A DNA stretch of 64,000 nucleotides from the NCBI GenBank assembly GCA_052326605.1, contig JBKQMB010000015.1:47847-111846 (forward strand), read 5' to 3'. This document shows positions 51,075 to 59,587 of the stretch, piece by piece. The DNA is from Bog-756 sp052326605. Its GTDB lineage: Bacteria; Actinomycetota; Acidimicrobiia; Acidimicrobiales; RAAP-2. Each line of letters begins with the position of its first letter. Position 1 is the stretch's first letter. Under the pieces are notes generated by a model, which did not search any database, was not told the origin of the DNA, and saw only the letters and a program-made list of their open reading frames with translations. The translations under genes and the position numbers were made by a program.

Positions 51075-52847
51075 GTGATCGCTACATCTGATCCGGGAGG
51101 TCGGGCCGCGTCCCCACGGGTGACAACGATCGGCCGGCTGTCCAAGGAGCTGGGCGCGCCGAGCGCGCCGCTCCCGCCACCGGAGGAGGACGAGCTCTGG
51201 TTCCAGAGCGCCGTCTTCTACGAGGTCTTCATCCGCGGCTTCTTCGACGGCAACAACGACGGCGTGGGGGACATCCCCGGGCTCATCGCCAAGCTCGACT
51301 ATCTCCAGTGGCTGGGCGTCGACTGCCTGTGGCTGCTCCCCTTCTACCCGTCCCCGCTCCGCGACGGCGGCTACGACATCAGTGACTACTTCTCGGTGCA
51401 CCCCGAGTGCGGCACCGTCGAGGACCTCTCGAGGCTGCTCGTCGAGGCGCACGCCCGCGGCATCCGTGTCATCGCCGACCTGGTGATCAACCACACCAGC
51501 GACCAGCACCCCTGGTTCGTCGAGTCACGTCAGAGCCGCGACAACCCCAAGGCCGAGTGGTACGTCTGGAACGACGACGACCAGCGGTGGCCCGAGGCCC
51601 GGGTGGTCTTCATCGACGCGGAGCGGTCCAACTGGGCCTACGACTCGCCACGCGAGCAGTACTACTGGCATCGCTTCTACTCCCACCAGCCCGACCTCAA
51701 CTACGACAACCCCGAAGTGGCCGAGGCCATGCTCGAGGTGGTGCGCTTCTGGCTCGACCTCGGCCTCGACGGCTTCCGGCTCGACGCGGTCCCGTTCCTC
51801 TTCCAGCGGGACGGGACGGCGGGGGAGAACCTCCCCGAGACACACGCCTTCATCCGCCGGGTCCGGGCCGAGTTGGATGCGAATTACCCCGGCCGCATCC
51901 TGCTGGCCGAGGCCAACGGCTGGCCGTCCGACGTCGCCGACTATTTCGGCGACGACGACGAGTGCCACCTCTGCTTCAACTTCCCGTTGATGCCGCGGCT
52001 GTTCATGGCGGTGCGACGCGAGCAGAGCCTTCCGATCACCGAAATACTGGCCCAGACCCCAGCGGCGCCCGAACGGGCCCAGTGGGCGATCTTCCTGCGC
52101 AACCACGACGAGTTGACCCTCGAGATGGTGACCGACGAGGAGCGTGACTACCTCTTCGCCGAGTACGCCAAGGACCCGCGCATGAAGCGCCACATGGGCA
52201 TCGGCCGCCGCCTGGCCCCGCTCCTCGAACGCGACCGGCGCCTGTCGGAGCTGCTCTACTACCTGCTGTTCACCCTTCCGGGCAGCCCGGTCCTCTACTA
52301 CGGGGACGAGATCCAGATGGGGGACAATCTGTACCTGGGCGACCGCGACTCGGTGCGCACCCCCATGCAGTGGACCCCCGACCGCAACGGCGGCTTCAGC
52401 CGGGCCGACTTCGCCCAGCTCTACCTCCCGCCCCTGATGGACCCGGTCTACGGGTACGCCGCCGTCAACGTCGAGGCCCAGCAGCGCAACACGAGCTCCT
52501 TCCTCCACTGGATGCGCCGGATCCTGGCCGTACGCCGCCAGTTCCCCATCCTGGGAACGGGGAGGATCGAAGTGGTCTCCTCGGCCAGTCCGTCAGTGCT
52601 GGCCTTCGTCCGCTCGTCCCAGACACACGAGGGCCCCGAACCGGTCAACCCGCTCGAACCGGTCAACCCGGTCTTGTGCGTCCACAACCTGAGCCGGCTG
52701 GCCCAACCAGCGGAGATCCACGTCGAGAAGTGGACCGGGGCCCAGCCCATCGAGTTGTTGGGGCGGGTCGCCTTTCCTCTGGTGGGCGCCGATCCGTACC
52801 CGGTCACCCTGGGCCCCTACGGCTCGCTCTGCTTCGAGCTCGCGTAG
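51075..52847 (+). CDS. treS: Trehalose synthase (maltose alpha-D-glucosyltransferase)
   Basis: A 590-residue GH13 enzyme of the TreS type, interconverting maltose and trehalose. It starts with WFQSAVFYEVFIRGFFDGNN, then GYDISDYFSVHPECGTVEDL, IADLVINHTSDQHPWFVES and the typical TreS PDLNYDNPEVAEAMLEVVRF. Catalytic residues: Asp in DGFRLDAVPFLF, Glu in LLAEANGWPSD, Asp in FLRNHDELTLE. No fused maltokinase domain. A 15-base tandem repeat (52638-52652 and 52656-52670) encodes EPVNPLEPVNP near the C terminus. GTG start. No treY/treZ nearby. Confidence 0.94.
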   Translation: MIATSDPGGRAASPRVTTIGRLSKELGAPSAPLPPPEEDELWFQSAVFYEVFIRGFFDGNNDGVGDIPGLIAKLDYLQWLGVDCLWLLPFYPSPLRDGGYDISDYFSVHPECGTVEDLSRLLVEAHARGIRVIADLVINHTSDQHPWFVESRQSRDNPKAEWYVWNDDDQRWPEARVVFIDAERSNWAYDSPREQYYWHRFYSHQPDLNYDNPEVAEAMLEVVRFWLDLGLDGFRLDAVPFLFQRDGTAGENLPETHAFIRRVRAELDANYPGRILLAEANGWPSDVADYFGDDDECHLCFNFPLMPRLFMAVRREQSLPITEILAQTPAAPERAQWAIFLRNHDELTLEMVTDEERDYLFAEYAKDPRMKRHMGIGRRLAPLLERDRRLSELLYYLLFTLPGSPVLYYGDEIQMGDNLYLGDRDSVRTPMQWTPDRNGGFSRADFAQLYLPPLMDPVYGYAAVNVEAQQRNTSSFLHWMRRILAVRRQFPILGTGRIEVVSSASPSVLAFVRSSQTHEGPEPVNPLEPVNPVLCVHNLSRLAQPAEIHVEKWTGAQPIELLGRVAFPLVGADPYPVTLGPYGSLCFELA

Positions 52848-52919
52848 TTCCGGCACTCCCCACCGCCTGGAGCCGCCCCGCATGGCGGCCCCCGGCGGGC
52901 CCCGGCGGGGGCCGAGGAT

Positions 52920-53912
52920 TCAGCCGCCGTGGCCGACCGGCACCCTGACCACGAGCTGCTCTGCGGCCTCCTCGGGGTTCACGATGTTGATCAGCACGCC
53001 GGTGCCCAGCTCGAAGCCGGCCACCGTGGTCAGCTTGGGAACGACGTGGACGTGCCAGTGGTAGGGCTCGGGTGCCCGATAGGGAGCCGAGTGGAACACC
53101 AGGTTGTAGGCGACGTCACCGAGCACGTCCCGCAGGCTGCCCAGGGCGATCTTGAGGGCTTTGCCCACCGCGACCAGGTCGGTCGGTGGACTGTGGTGGA
53201 GGTGGGGCCCGTGGGCCCGGGGGATGACCAGCATCTCGTAGGGCGCCCCGCTCCAGAACGGGCAGATCACCAATACCTGCTCGTCGGAGTAGATGACCCG
53301 ATGTCCCACGTTCTCCTCGGCGTCGACGGTCGTGCACAACAGGCAGCGCCCGGCGAACCGGGCAAAACCGGCCTGCTCCTCGACCAGCTCGCGGGGGACG
53401 AACGACATGCCGAGCAGCTGGCCGTGCGGATGCTCGATCGACGCGCCCGCCTCGCGGCCGGCGTTGACGATGGCCTGGCTGTAGCGCAGGCCCGGGATCG
53501 AGGAGTGCTCCTCCATGCGGCCACTGATGGCCCGCATGACGACCGCGGTCTGCTCGTCGCTCAGCATCGACCACGAGTCCTGATGGTCGGGGGAGAGCAC
53601 CAGCACCTCGTGGATGCCGCCCGCAGTGGCCTGAGTGAAGACCGGTCCGCGATTGGTGACGACGAAGGGGGCGTTTCCCTCGAAGGCGGGGTAGAGGTTG
53701 GGGACGACCCGGACCTGCCACTTGCCGTCCGGGCCCCTGGTCTCGAGAGTGGGGGAGGTGGTCTCCTCGTTGCCCGGGCAGAAGGGGCACGGGTGGGAGG
53801 TGTCCGCCTGGATCGGAGCCAGCCGGGGAGCGAACGCCTTGGGGCGGATGGCACGGTCGGTGCTCACCACCACCCAGCGACCGGTCAACGGGTCAAGTCG
53901 AAGTTGGTTCAT
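52920..53912 (-). CDS. galT: Galactose-1-phosphate uridylyltransferase
   Basis: A 330-residue HIT-superfamily nucleotidyltransferase. N-terminal LRLDPLTGRWVVVSTDRAIR, zinc-site HPCPFCPGNEE, active site ASIEHPHGQLLGMSFVP with the His that carries UMP, and PEPYHWHVHVVPKL near the C terminus. No galK or galE is adjacent; standing next to treS it may serve a general sugar-1-phosphate uridylyl transfer. It converges on treS. Confidence 0.92.
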   Translation of the reverse strand: MNQLRLDPLTGRWVVVSTDRAIRPKAFAPRLAPIQADTSHPCPFCPGNEETTSPTLETRGPDGKWQVRVVPNLYPAFEGNAPFVVTNRGPVFTQATAGGIHEVLVLSPDHQDSWSMLSDEQTAVVMRAISGRMEEHSSIPGLRYSQAIVNAGREAGASIEHPHGQLLGMSFVPRELVEEQAGFARFAGRCLLCTTVDAEENVGHRVIYSDEQVLVICPFWSGAPYEMLVIPRAHGPHLHHSPPTDLVAVGKALKIALGSLRDVLGDVAYNLVFHSAPYRAPEPYHWHVHVVPKLTTVAGFELGTGVLINIVNPEEAAEQLVVRVPVGHGG

Positions 53913-54110
53913 CAGCTATGCGTGCTGCCCCTTGGTGTCTGCCTGATCTGTGCACACCCTGGTAGCCACCTCAATCCCATCACGATGGCGGACCCGCACG
54001 CGAATCCCGGGGCTGGCGGAAGCCCTGCCACTAACGTAGCAATACCGGGAAGGGTGTCGGTGACATGACACGGCGTGGCCCCCGGAGAGCGGAGTGCCAG
54101 ACTCGGTCGG

Positions 54111-54611
54111 ATGACCTACGTGCCCACGGCAGTGGCAGCGGCCCACCACGCACGCACTATCGCCTACGACATCGTGCTGCTCGCCCACGTGCTGTCCGCC
54201 CTGGTCGGGCTCGGCACCGTGGCGGTGGCCGGCGCCTACGCCTGGGCCCTCCTCCGGTCCGCTCCGCAGTCGGCGTCGGAGTCGGTGCGGCGCTACTACC
54301 GTCCCGGTGTGAACTGGGCGGGCCGTGTCCTCGTGCTCGTGCCGGTGCTCGGCATCGCGCTGCTCGCCATGAGCCAGGGCGACTGGTCGTTCTCCGATGG
54401 CTGGGTCGTGGCCGGCCTGATGCTCTGGACGGTCGCCGTGGCGGTGGCCGAGGGAGCCCTGTGGCCCGCCGAGCGTCGCCTCCAGGCTGTGGTGGCCGAC
54501 CCGTCGTCGGGCACCGACGTCCGGGGAACCTGCTTGCAGGTCGTGGGGACGGCCGGCGGAGTGGTCGTCGTGCTGGTGGTGGCGATGGTGGTGATGGTGG
54601 CCAAGCCGTAG
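54111..54611 (+). CDS. Four-helix integral membrane protein of unknown function
   Basis: A 166-residue protein with four hydrophobic segments (IVLLAHVLSALVGLGTVAVA, VLVLVPVLGIALLAMSQG, WVVAGLMLWTVAVAVAEGAL, VVVVLVVAMVVMVA). An AHH/LLAHVLSA start and a central GDWSFSDGWVVAGLMLW resemble DUF2269-like membrane proteins, some with heme-coordinating His, but this is not certain. The ATG at 54111 gives the compact form. It is single, between galT (divergent) and a convergent P450. Confidence 0.6.
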   Translation: MTYVPTAVAAAHHARTIAYDIVLLAHVLSALVGLGTVAVAGAYAWALLRSAPQSASESVRRYYRPGVNWAGRVLVLVPVLGIALLAMSQGDWSFSDGWVVAGLMLWTVAVAVAEGALWPAERRLQAVVADPSSGTDVRGTCLQVVGTAGGVVVVLVVAMVVMVAKP

Positions 54612-54637
54612 GCCCGGGCGCTGGAGCGGTCAGCCGC

Positions 54638-55915
54638 TCACGCCGGTGTGAACCGGCACGGTAGGTGCTTGATCCCGTTGATGAAGGGGGACCGCAGCCG
54701 GTCGGGTTCTGCGGTGGCCTCGATGTCGGGCAGTCGGACCAGCAGCTTGCGGAGCATTACGTCGATCTCCCGTCGGGCCAGGTGTGCGCCGAGGCAGAAG
54801 TGGGGGCCGGCCGCACCGAATCCCACGTGGGGATTGGGGTTACGGCGGACATCGAAGCGGAAGGGATCCTCGAACACGTCCTCGTCCCGGTTGGCGGAGT
54901 TGTAGAAGAGGAGCACCTTGTCCCCGGTGCGCAGCTCCTCTCCCGACAGGACGGTGTCCTCGGTAACGGTGCGGCGCATCCAGATGACCGGGGTCCCCCA
55001 CCGCACGATCTCGTCGACGCCGGTGGTGGCGATGGTGGCGGGATCCGCCTGCCACAGGGCCCGCTGGTCCGGGTGCTCGGTGAACGCCCACAACCCGTGG
55101 GTGATGGCGTTGCGGGTGGTTTCGTTGCCGGCGGTGAGCAGAAGGATGAAGAACGATGCCAGCTCGGCCTGGGTGAGCGACTCGCCGTCGATATTGGTGG
55201 TGATCAACGCTGTGGTCAGGTCGTCGGTGGGATGGTCGGCCCGGTGGGCGCTGAGCTCGTGCATCAGGCCGGTCAGCTGCTGGCCCGCTTCGAGGCCGGC
55301 CAGCACCGGGTCGGACCCTTCGGGGATGAACTCGGGGTCGCCGCTCGACAGGATCACGTTGGAGCTGTGGAAGACCGTGCCGTACTCCGAGGGTGGCACG
55401 CCCATCATGTCGCAGATGATCTCGAGGGGGAGCGCGGCGGCGATCTCGGTGACGAAGTCGCACTCGCCGAGGCCGGAAGCCCGGTCGATGACCCGGTCGG
55501 CGACCTCTTCGATGCTGTTCTCGATACTCAGGATCCGGCGTGGGTTGAAGGCGGCCGACACGATCCGGCGGAGGCGGGCGTGGCGGGGATTGTCGGTCGA
55601 GATCATGCCGGCGAAGTACTCCACCATCTCCTCGGGGAGGTCGAAGATGCTGACGGCCCCCTGCCCCGAGCAGTAGATCTCCGGATGGCGGCTGATCTCG
55701 GTCACGTCGGCATGGCGGGTGACCGCCCGGTACCCGGCCCCGGGCGGCGGACCGAGCGGTGAAAGGAGCGCCATGTCGGGCTCTTCGAAGTGGGCCAGGG
55801 GGCGCTCGCTCCGAAGCAGTGCGAAGGCGCCCTCGCGCTCCGCCCACGGTCGTTCCCAGAAGGCGAGGTCCGAAAGGTCGATCTCGTCGAGGCTGAGGAC
55901 CGAGCGGGGATTCAT
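54638..55915 (-). CDS. Cytochrome P450
   Basis: A 425-residue soluble P450. The I-helix oxygen-binding motif is LLTAGNETTRNAITHG, the ExxR is VDEIVRWGTPVIWMRR, and the heme-thiolate loop is FGAAGPHFCLGAHLARREID. The pattern WMRRTV and GDKVLLFYNSANRDEDVF resembles the CYP125/CYP142/CYP124 group that oxidises sterol side chains or branched lipids in actinobacteria, but the substrate cannot be fixed. The small ferredoxin at 20.8 kb could be a redox partner. Start ATG 55915. Confidence 0.92.
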   Translation of the reverse strand: MNPRSVLSLDEIDLSDLAFWERPWAEREGAFALLRSERPLAHFEEPDMALLSPLGPPPGAGYRAVTRHADVTEISRHPEIYCSGQGAVSIFDLPEEMVEYFAGMISTDNPRHARLRRIVSAAFNPRRILSIENSIEEVADRVIDRASGLGECDFVTEIAAALPLEIICDMMGVPPSEYGTVFHSSNVILSSGDPEFIPEGSDPVLAGLEAGQQLTGLMHELSAHRADHPTDDLTTALITTNIDGESLTQAELASFFILLLTAGNETTRNAITHGLWAFTEHPDQRALWQADPATIATTGVDEIVRWGTPVIWMRRTVTEDTVLSGEELRTGDKVLLFYNSANRDEDVFEDPFRFDVRRNPNPHVGFGAAGPHFCLGAHLARREIDVMLRKLLVRLPDIEATAEPDRLRSPFINGIKHLPCRFTPA

Positions 55916-55925
55916 CGACCTCACC

Positions 55926-56720
55926 CTATCCATCCGGCCCCGCCGGCCGGACGCCACCGGTCCCGTCGGTCCGACCCGGGGACCCGCAGAGGCCGAGCAG
56001 CACCGCCCGTGCCTCCTGCAGGCGGCCGGCCTCGACGAGGGGGACGATCTGGTGGTCGAGGACGGTGGCCCAGTCGACCGACCCGGTGGACCTGCCGGCG
56101 CGCTGCAGGGCATGTCGGGCCTCCTCGAGCAGGGCGGCGAGGGTGGCCAGGTCCGTTCCCAGCGAGGAGGCGATCCGGTCCCGGAGCCATCGGGCCAGTG
56201 CCGGGCTCGATCCGCCCGTCGAGACGGCCACGGTGACCGGACCGGAGCGGAGGACCGAGGGGAGGCGGACCGTGCCCGGGCTGTTCCCGTCGGCGCTGTT
56301 GACCAGCACGCCGGCAGCCAGGGCGTCGGCGACGACCAGGCGGTCGACGTCGGGCACCCCGGTGGCGGTGATCACCAGGTCGTACCCTCCCGCCTCGCCG
56401 GCCCGGTACGGGCGGGCCTCGATGGCGAGTGCCGGCCACCGTCCGCCGGCTCGCCCCGGGGCCGGCTCGCCGGCGGTCGTGCCGGGTGCCTGCGGGCGGA
56501 CGGCCAGGGTTCGGATGGACCTGCCCACCTCGGGCGCCACCACGGTGACCTGTGCCCCCGACCGGAGGAGGCCGCCCACTTTGCCGGCGGCCACCGGGCC
56601 ACCGCCGACCACCAGACACCGCCTGCCGGACACGGACAGCACGACCGGGTAGTCGGGGTACCCACCCGGGGGTGCGTGGTCGGACGCCTGATCGGCCTGC
56701 TCGTTCATCGGTTCGTTCAT
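55926..56720 (-). CDS. Precorrin-2 dehydrogenase/sirohydrochlorin ferrochelatase-like (siroheme synthase N-terminal domain)
   Basis: A 264-residue protein with the CysG N-terminal NAD-binding fold: YPVVLSVSGRRCLVVGGGPV at the start, AAGKVGGLLRSGAQVTVVAP, ATGVPDVDRLVVADALAAG, VNSADGNSPGTVRLPSVLRS, and STGGSSPALARWLRDRI. It oxidises precorrin-2 on the way to siroheme, the cofactor of the sulfite reductase encoded divergently. An insert rich in Gly/Pro/Ala (about residues 78-95) is unusual. ATG 56720 chosen; an in-frame ATG at 56708 is an alternative. The methyltransferase domain (CysG-C/CobA) is not fused here. Confidence 0.88.
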   Translation of the reverse strand: MNEPMNEQADQASDHAPPGGYPDYPVVLSVSGRRCLVVGGGPVAAGKVGGLLRSGAQVTVVAPEVGRSIRTLAVRPQAPGTTAGEPAPGRAGGRWPALAIEARPYRAGEAGGYDLVITATGVPDVDRLVVADALAAGVLVNSADGNSPGTVRLPSVLRSGPVTVAVSTGGSSPALARWLRDRIASSLGTDLATLAALLEEARHALQRAGRSTGSVDWATVLDHQIVPLVEAGRLQEARAVLLGLCGSPGRTDGTGGVRPAGPDG

Positions 56721-57102
56721 CGGTTCGGTGGGGGGCTCGGCAGGGGAGCCGCGACGGGCAGGACACCGGTCACGGCATGCCCCAGTCTTGCCCTGATCCA
56801 GCCGTGGCATGGGTTGGCGGCATTTCCTACCGGTATTCTTCCAAAACTTGACCAACTTGGTCATGTATAGTCGTGTCCGGGTGATGCGGGCCCGGACGCC
56901 CATGGGCGCCCGGGGAAGCGACGGGTCACCGGAGGGCCGGTCGGGTGACGGACCGTTGCCCGGCAGTCCGCACATTCGTACGTCGAGACAGGAAGTGCCC
57001 CGGGCACGGTGGGGACGACCACCGGGGTCCAGGGGACGGAGCATCGGAACGGGAAGTGCATGGCGCCTCCCGGGCGCCGATCCGGAACGTTGGAGGAGAA
57101 CT
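56721..57102 (+). other. Divergent regulatory region and leader of the sulfate assimilation operon
   Basis: This stretch of 382 bases separates the siroheme gene from cysH. It holds a 21-bp palindrome overlapping a -10 element (described separately), then a GC-rich leader of about 225 bases before cysH. I looked for a SAM riboswitch core and for the Cys-rich short open frames described before sulfur genes in mycobacteria and found neither. Some inverted repeats occur but none is compelling. Confidence 0.5.
56846..56866 (+). promoter_or_regulatory. 21-bp palindromic operator at a TATAGT promoter element
   Basis: ACTTGACCAA (56846-56855), C, TTGGTCATGT (56857-56866): the two arms match as inverted repeats at 9 of 10 positions. 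A -10 hexamer TATAGT (56866-56871) overlaps its right edge and no good -35 is present at the usual distance. The half-site TTGACC resembles sites of Rrf2-type (IscR/CymR-like) regulators, but other families are possible. It would control cysH-sir-frhB and perhaps the divergent siroheme gene. Confidence 0.6.
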
Positions 57103-57792
57103 GTGAAACTGAGCGTCGTGGACGACGGGACGAGAGTGGCCCAACTGCGACAGGAGATGGCCGAGCAGTCGGGCCGCTTCGAGTCGGCTCCTGCCGGGTC
57201 GATCGTGGCGTGGGCCGTCGAGAGGTTCGGCACCAGGCTCGCCCTGGCGTGCTCCTTCCAGGAGGTGGTCCTCATCGACATCGCGGTCAAGGTCGACCCC
57301 CGCATCGAGGTCGTCTTCCTCGACACCGGCTCCCACTTCCCCGAGACCCTCGAGTACGTGGAGACCGTCCGTGCCCGCTACGACCTGAACCTCACCGTCA
57401 CCACCCCGGTGGCCGGGTCCGAGGACCATCCGTGCGGCACTCCCCTGTGCTGCGAGTTCCGCAAGGTGCGGCCCCTGAGGGAGTCCCTGGTGGGCAAGGA
57501 CGCCTGGCTGACCGGCCTCAAGCGGGTCGACGCGCCGACCCGCCGCTCGGCCCCCGTCGTCGCCTACGACGACATCTGGGGCCGGGTCAAGGTCAATCCC
57601 ATGGCCACCTGGACCGAGCAGGACATCGCCGGCTACGCGGCCGAGCACGGTCTCCCCACCCATCCGCTGGTGGCCAAGGGGTACCTCTCCATCGGCTGCG
57701 CGCCGACCACCCGTCCGGTGGCCGAGGGCGAGGATCCCCGTGCCGGCCGCTGGTCCGACTCCGACAAGGTCGAGTGCGGACTGCACGTCTAG
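57103..57792 (+). CDS. cysH: Adenylyl-sulfate (APS) reductase with an incomplete cluster-binding motif
   Basis: A 229-residue PAPS/APS reductase. PAPS_reduct domain with LALACSFQEVVLIDIAVKVD, FLDTGSHFPETLEYVE, GLKRVDAPTRRSAPVV and the catalytic Cys225 in ECGLHV. APS reductases bind a 4Fe-4S cluster through CC and CxxC. Here Cys116-Cys117 (PLCCEFRKVRPL) and Cys199 are present, but the second CxxC Cys is Thr202 (SIGCAPTTRP, codon 57706-57708). GGAGGAGAA precedes the GTG start. It is first gene of the operon with the sulfite reductase, 1 base upstream. Whether it uses APS or PAPS, and binds a cluster, is therefore uncertain. Confidence 0.88.
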   Translation: MKLSVVDDGTRVAQLRQEMAEQSGRFESAPAGSIVAWAVERFGTRLALACSFQEVVLIDIAVKVDPRIEVVFLDTGSHFPETLEYVETVRARYDLNLTVTTPVAGSEDHPCGTPLCCEFRKVRPLRESLVGKDAWLTGLKRVDAPTRRSAPVVAYDDIWGRVKVNPMATWTEQDIAGYAAEHGLPTHPLVAKGYLSIGCAPTTRPVAEGEDPRAGRWSDSDKVECGLHV

Positions 57793-57793
57793 C

Positions 57794-59587
57794 ATGACCA
57801 AGGACCGGGACGAGCTCTACGGGCTCCATCTTCGTGGGACCGACCGGCCGATGCCTTTCGTCAACCCCTACCGGACCGTTGGTGAGCTCAACGAGATAGA
57901 GCGGTGGAAGCTCGAGCGGCATCCGCTGGAGGTCGCCGATGCCGTCATCGACACCTACTCCAAGGACGGCCCGGCCGGCATCGCCAAGGTGCCCGGCGAG
58001 GTGGAGCGGCTGAAGTGGGTCGGCATCTACCCCCAGAAGCAGGGGGGAGACGCCTTCATGATGCGGGTGAAAGTTCCCGGGGGATTCCTCACCGCACCCC
58101 AGATCCGCGAGATCGGCGTGGTCGCCGACGCCTTCGGGGAGGGGCCGGACGGCACCGAGAGCCGGATGTTCGGATCGCGCTACGCCGACCTGACCACCCG
58201 CCAGACCGTGCAGATCCACTGGTTGCGGATCGAGGACATCCCCCGCATCTGGCGGAGGTTCGCCGCCGTGGGGCTGACCACGGTGCAGGCCTGCGGTGAC
58301 TCGGCCCGCAACGTGCTGTGCTGCCCGGTGTCCGGCGTCGACGCCGGCGAGGTCTTCGACGCCCTGCCCATCGCTCGGGCCGTCTCGGACTTCTTCACCG
58401 GCAATCGCGAGTACGCCAACCTGCCCCGCAAGTTCAAGATGTCGGTCAGCGGGTGCGTCGAGGACTGCGCCATGGCCGAGATCAACGACATCGGCCTGTG
58501 GCCGGCCCGGGCCGCGGACGGCACGCTGGGCTTCAACCTGTTGGTGGGCGGGGGGCTCTCCGACGGCGAGCGCCTGGCCTCGGACATCGACGTCTTCGTC
58601 GGCCGCGACCAGGCCGTCGAGGTCACCAGAGCCATCGCCCAGCTCTTCGGCGAGCTCGGCAACCGCGAGAACCGCGGGCAGGCCCGCATGCGCTACCTCG
58701 TCCAGGAGCTCGGTCCCGAGGGGTTCCGCGAGGAGCTTGCCGCCCGGGCCCGCTTCGACCTGGTCGCCGCAGGCGAGGAGCTGACCCGCCGGTACCGGGG
58801 CGACCACGTCGGGGTCCACCCCCAGAAGGCGGACGGGTTGTTCTACGTGGGCTGCTCGGTGCCGGTGGGCCGGATGAACGGGCTCGAGCTGGTGGAGGCG
58901 GCCCGGCTGGCCGAGACCTACGGGGACGGGTCGGTCCGCATCGGCACCGACCAGAACATCACCTTCACCGGAGTGCCGGGGGACCGGGTCAGCGCTCTGG
59001 TCTCCGAGGACCTCCTGGAGAAGTACTCGCCCACTCCGGGCCCGTTCACCCGCGGGGTGGTGGCCTGCACCGGGTCCGAGTTCTGCCGTTACGCCATCGT
59101 CGAGACCAAGGAGCGGGCGGTCAAGTGGGCCCGGTTCCTCGACGAGCAGCTGGCCGGCGAGCCGGTGGGCGCCACCCCGGTCCCGGGTGGGCTCCCAGGG
59201 GTCCCCGAGGACGCCGGCATCATCCGAATGCACTTCTCGGGCTGCTCGGCCAGTTGCGCCCAGCCCCAGATCGCCGACATCGGCTTCCGCGGCGAGGTGG
59301 CCCATGTGGGGAACCACCTGGCCGAGGCGGTCGACATCGGCCTGGGCGGGTCGCTGGGTGCCGACGCCGGCTTCATCGACTGGATCGAGCATGCCCGGCC
59401 GGTCAACGACGTGCCCGATGCCCTGTTGCGGGTGGTCCGCCGGTACCAGGCGGAGCGTCGAGACGACGAGCCGTTCCACAACTGGGCGCGGCGGGTGCCC
59501 AACGACGACCTACGCCGCACCCTGGCCGAGGAGGGCACCGGCACCCCGGTGGCGTTGACGTCGAAGCGGGCGAGGAGTGTCGGATGA
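57794..59587 (+). CDS. sir: Assimilatory siroheme sulfite (or nitrite) reductase
   Basis: A 597-residue protein with the two-fold repeated nitrite/sulfite reductase structure. The C-terminal 4Fe-4S/siroheme ligands are Cys425 and Cys431 (ACTGSEFCRYAIVETK) and Cys484 and Cys488 (HFSGCSASCAQPQIADIGF). N-terminal half elements are DLTTRQTVQIHWLRIEDIP, TTVQACGDSARNVL and SGCVEDCAMAEINDIG. The family (NirA/SirA) is ferredoxin-dependent. Position between cysH and an FrhB-like gene argues for sulfite reduction to sulfide in cysteine synthesis. The ATG follows cysH by 1 base; the stop overlaps the FrhB-like start (ATGA). Confidence 0.9.
   Translation: MTKDRDELYGLHLRGTDRPMPFVNPYRTVGELNEIERWKLERHPLEVADAVIDTYSKDGPAGIAKVPGEVERLKWVGIYPQKQGGDAFMMRVKVPGGFLTAPQIREIGVVADAFGEGPDGTESRMFGSRYADLTTRQTVQIHWLRIEDIPRIWRRFAAVGLTTVQACGDSARNVLCCPVSGVDAGEVFDALPIARAVSDFFTGNREYANLPRKFKMSVSGCVEDCAMAEINDIGLWPARAADGTLGFNLLVGGGLSDGERLASDIDVFVGRDQAVEVTRAIAQLFGELGNRENRGQARMRYLVQELGPEGFREELAARARFDLVAAGEELTRRYRGDHVGVHPQKADGLFYVGCSVPVGRMNGLELVEAARLAETYGDGSVRIGTDQNITFTGVPGDRVSALVSEDLLEKYSPTPGPFTRGVVACTGSEFCRYAIVETKERAVKWARFLDEQLAGEPVGATPVPGGLPGVPEDAGIIRMHFSGCSASCAQPQIADIGFRGEVAHVGNHLAEAVDIGLGGSLGADAGFIDWIEHARPVNDVPDALLRVVRRYQAERRDDEPFHNWARRVPNDDLRRTLAEEGTGTPVALTSKRARSVG

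Noticed and set aside
56861..57061. A minus-strand 66-codon frame containing YECADC, resembling a zinc ribbon
   Set aside because: It lies in the cysH leader, has no ribosome site, only one CxxC, and the rest is Pro/Arg-rich without family similarity.
56873..57102. SAM riboswitch or poly-Cys leader peptide ahead of cysH
   Set aside because: No conserved riboswitch core was found by eye, and the short frames near the predicted transcription start have no run of Cys codons.
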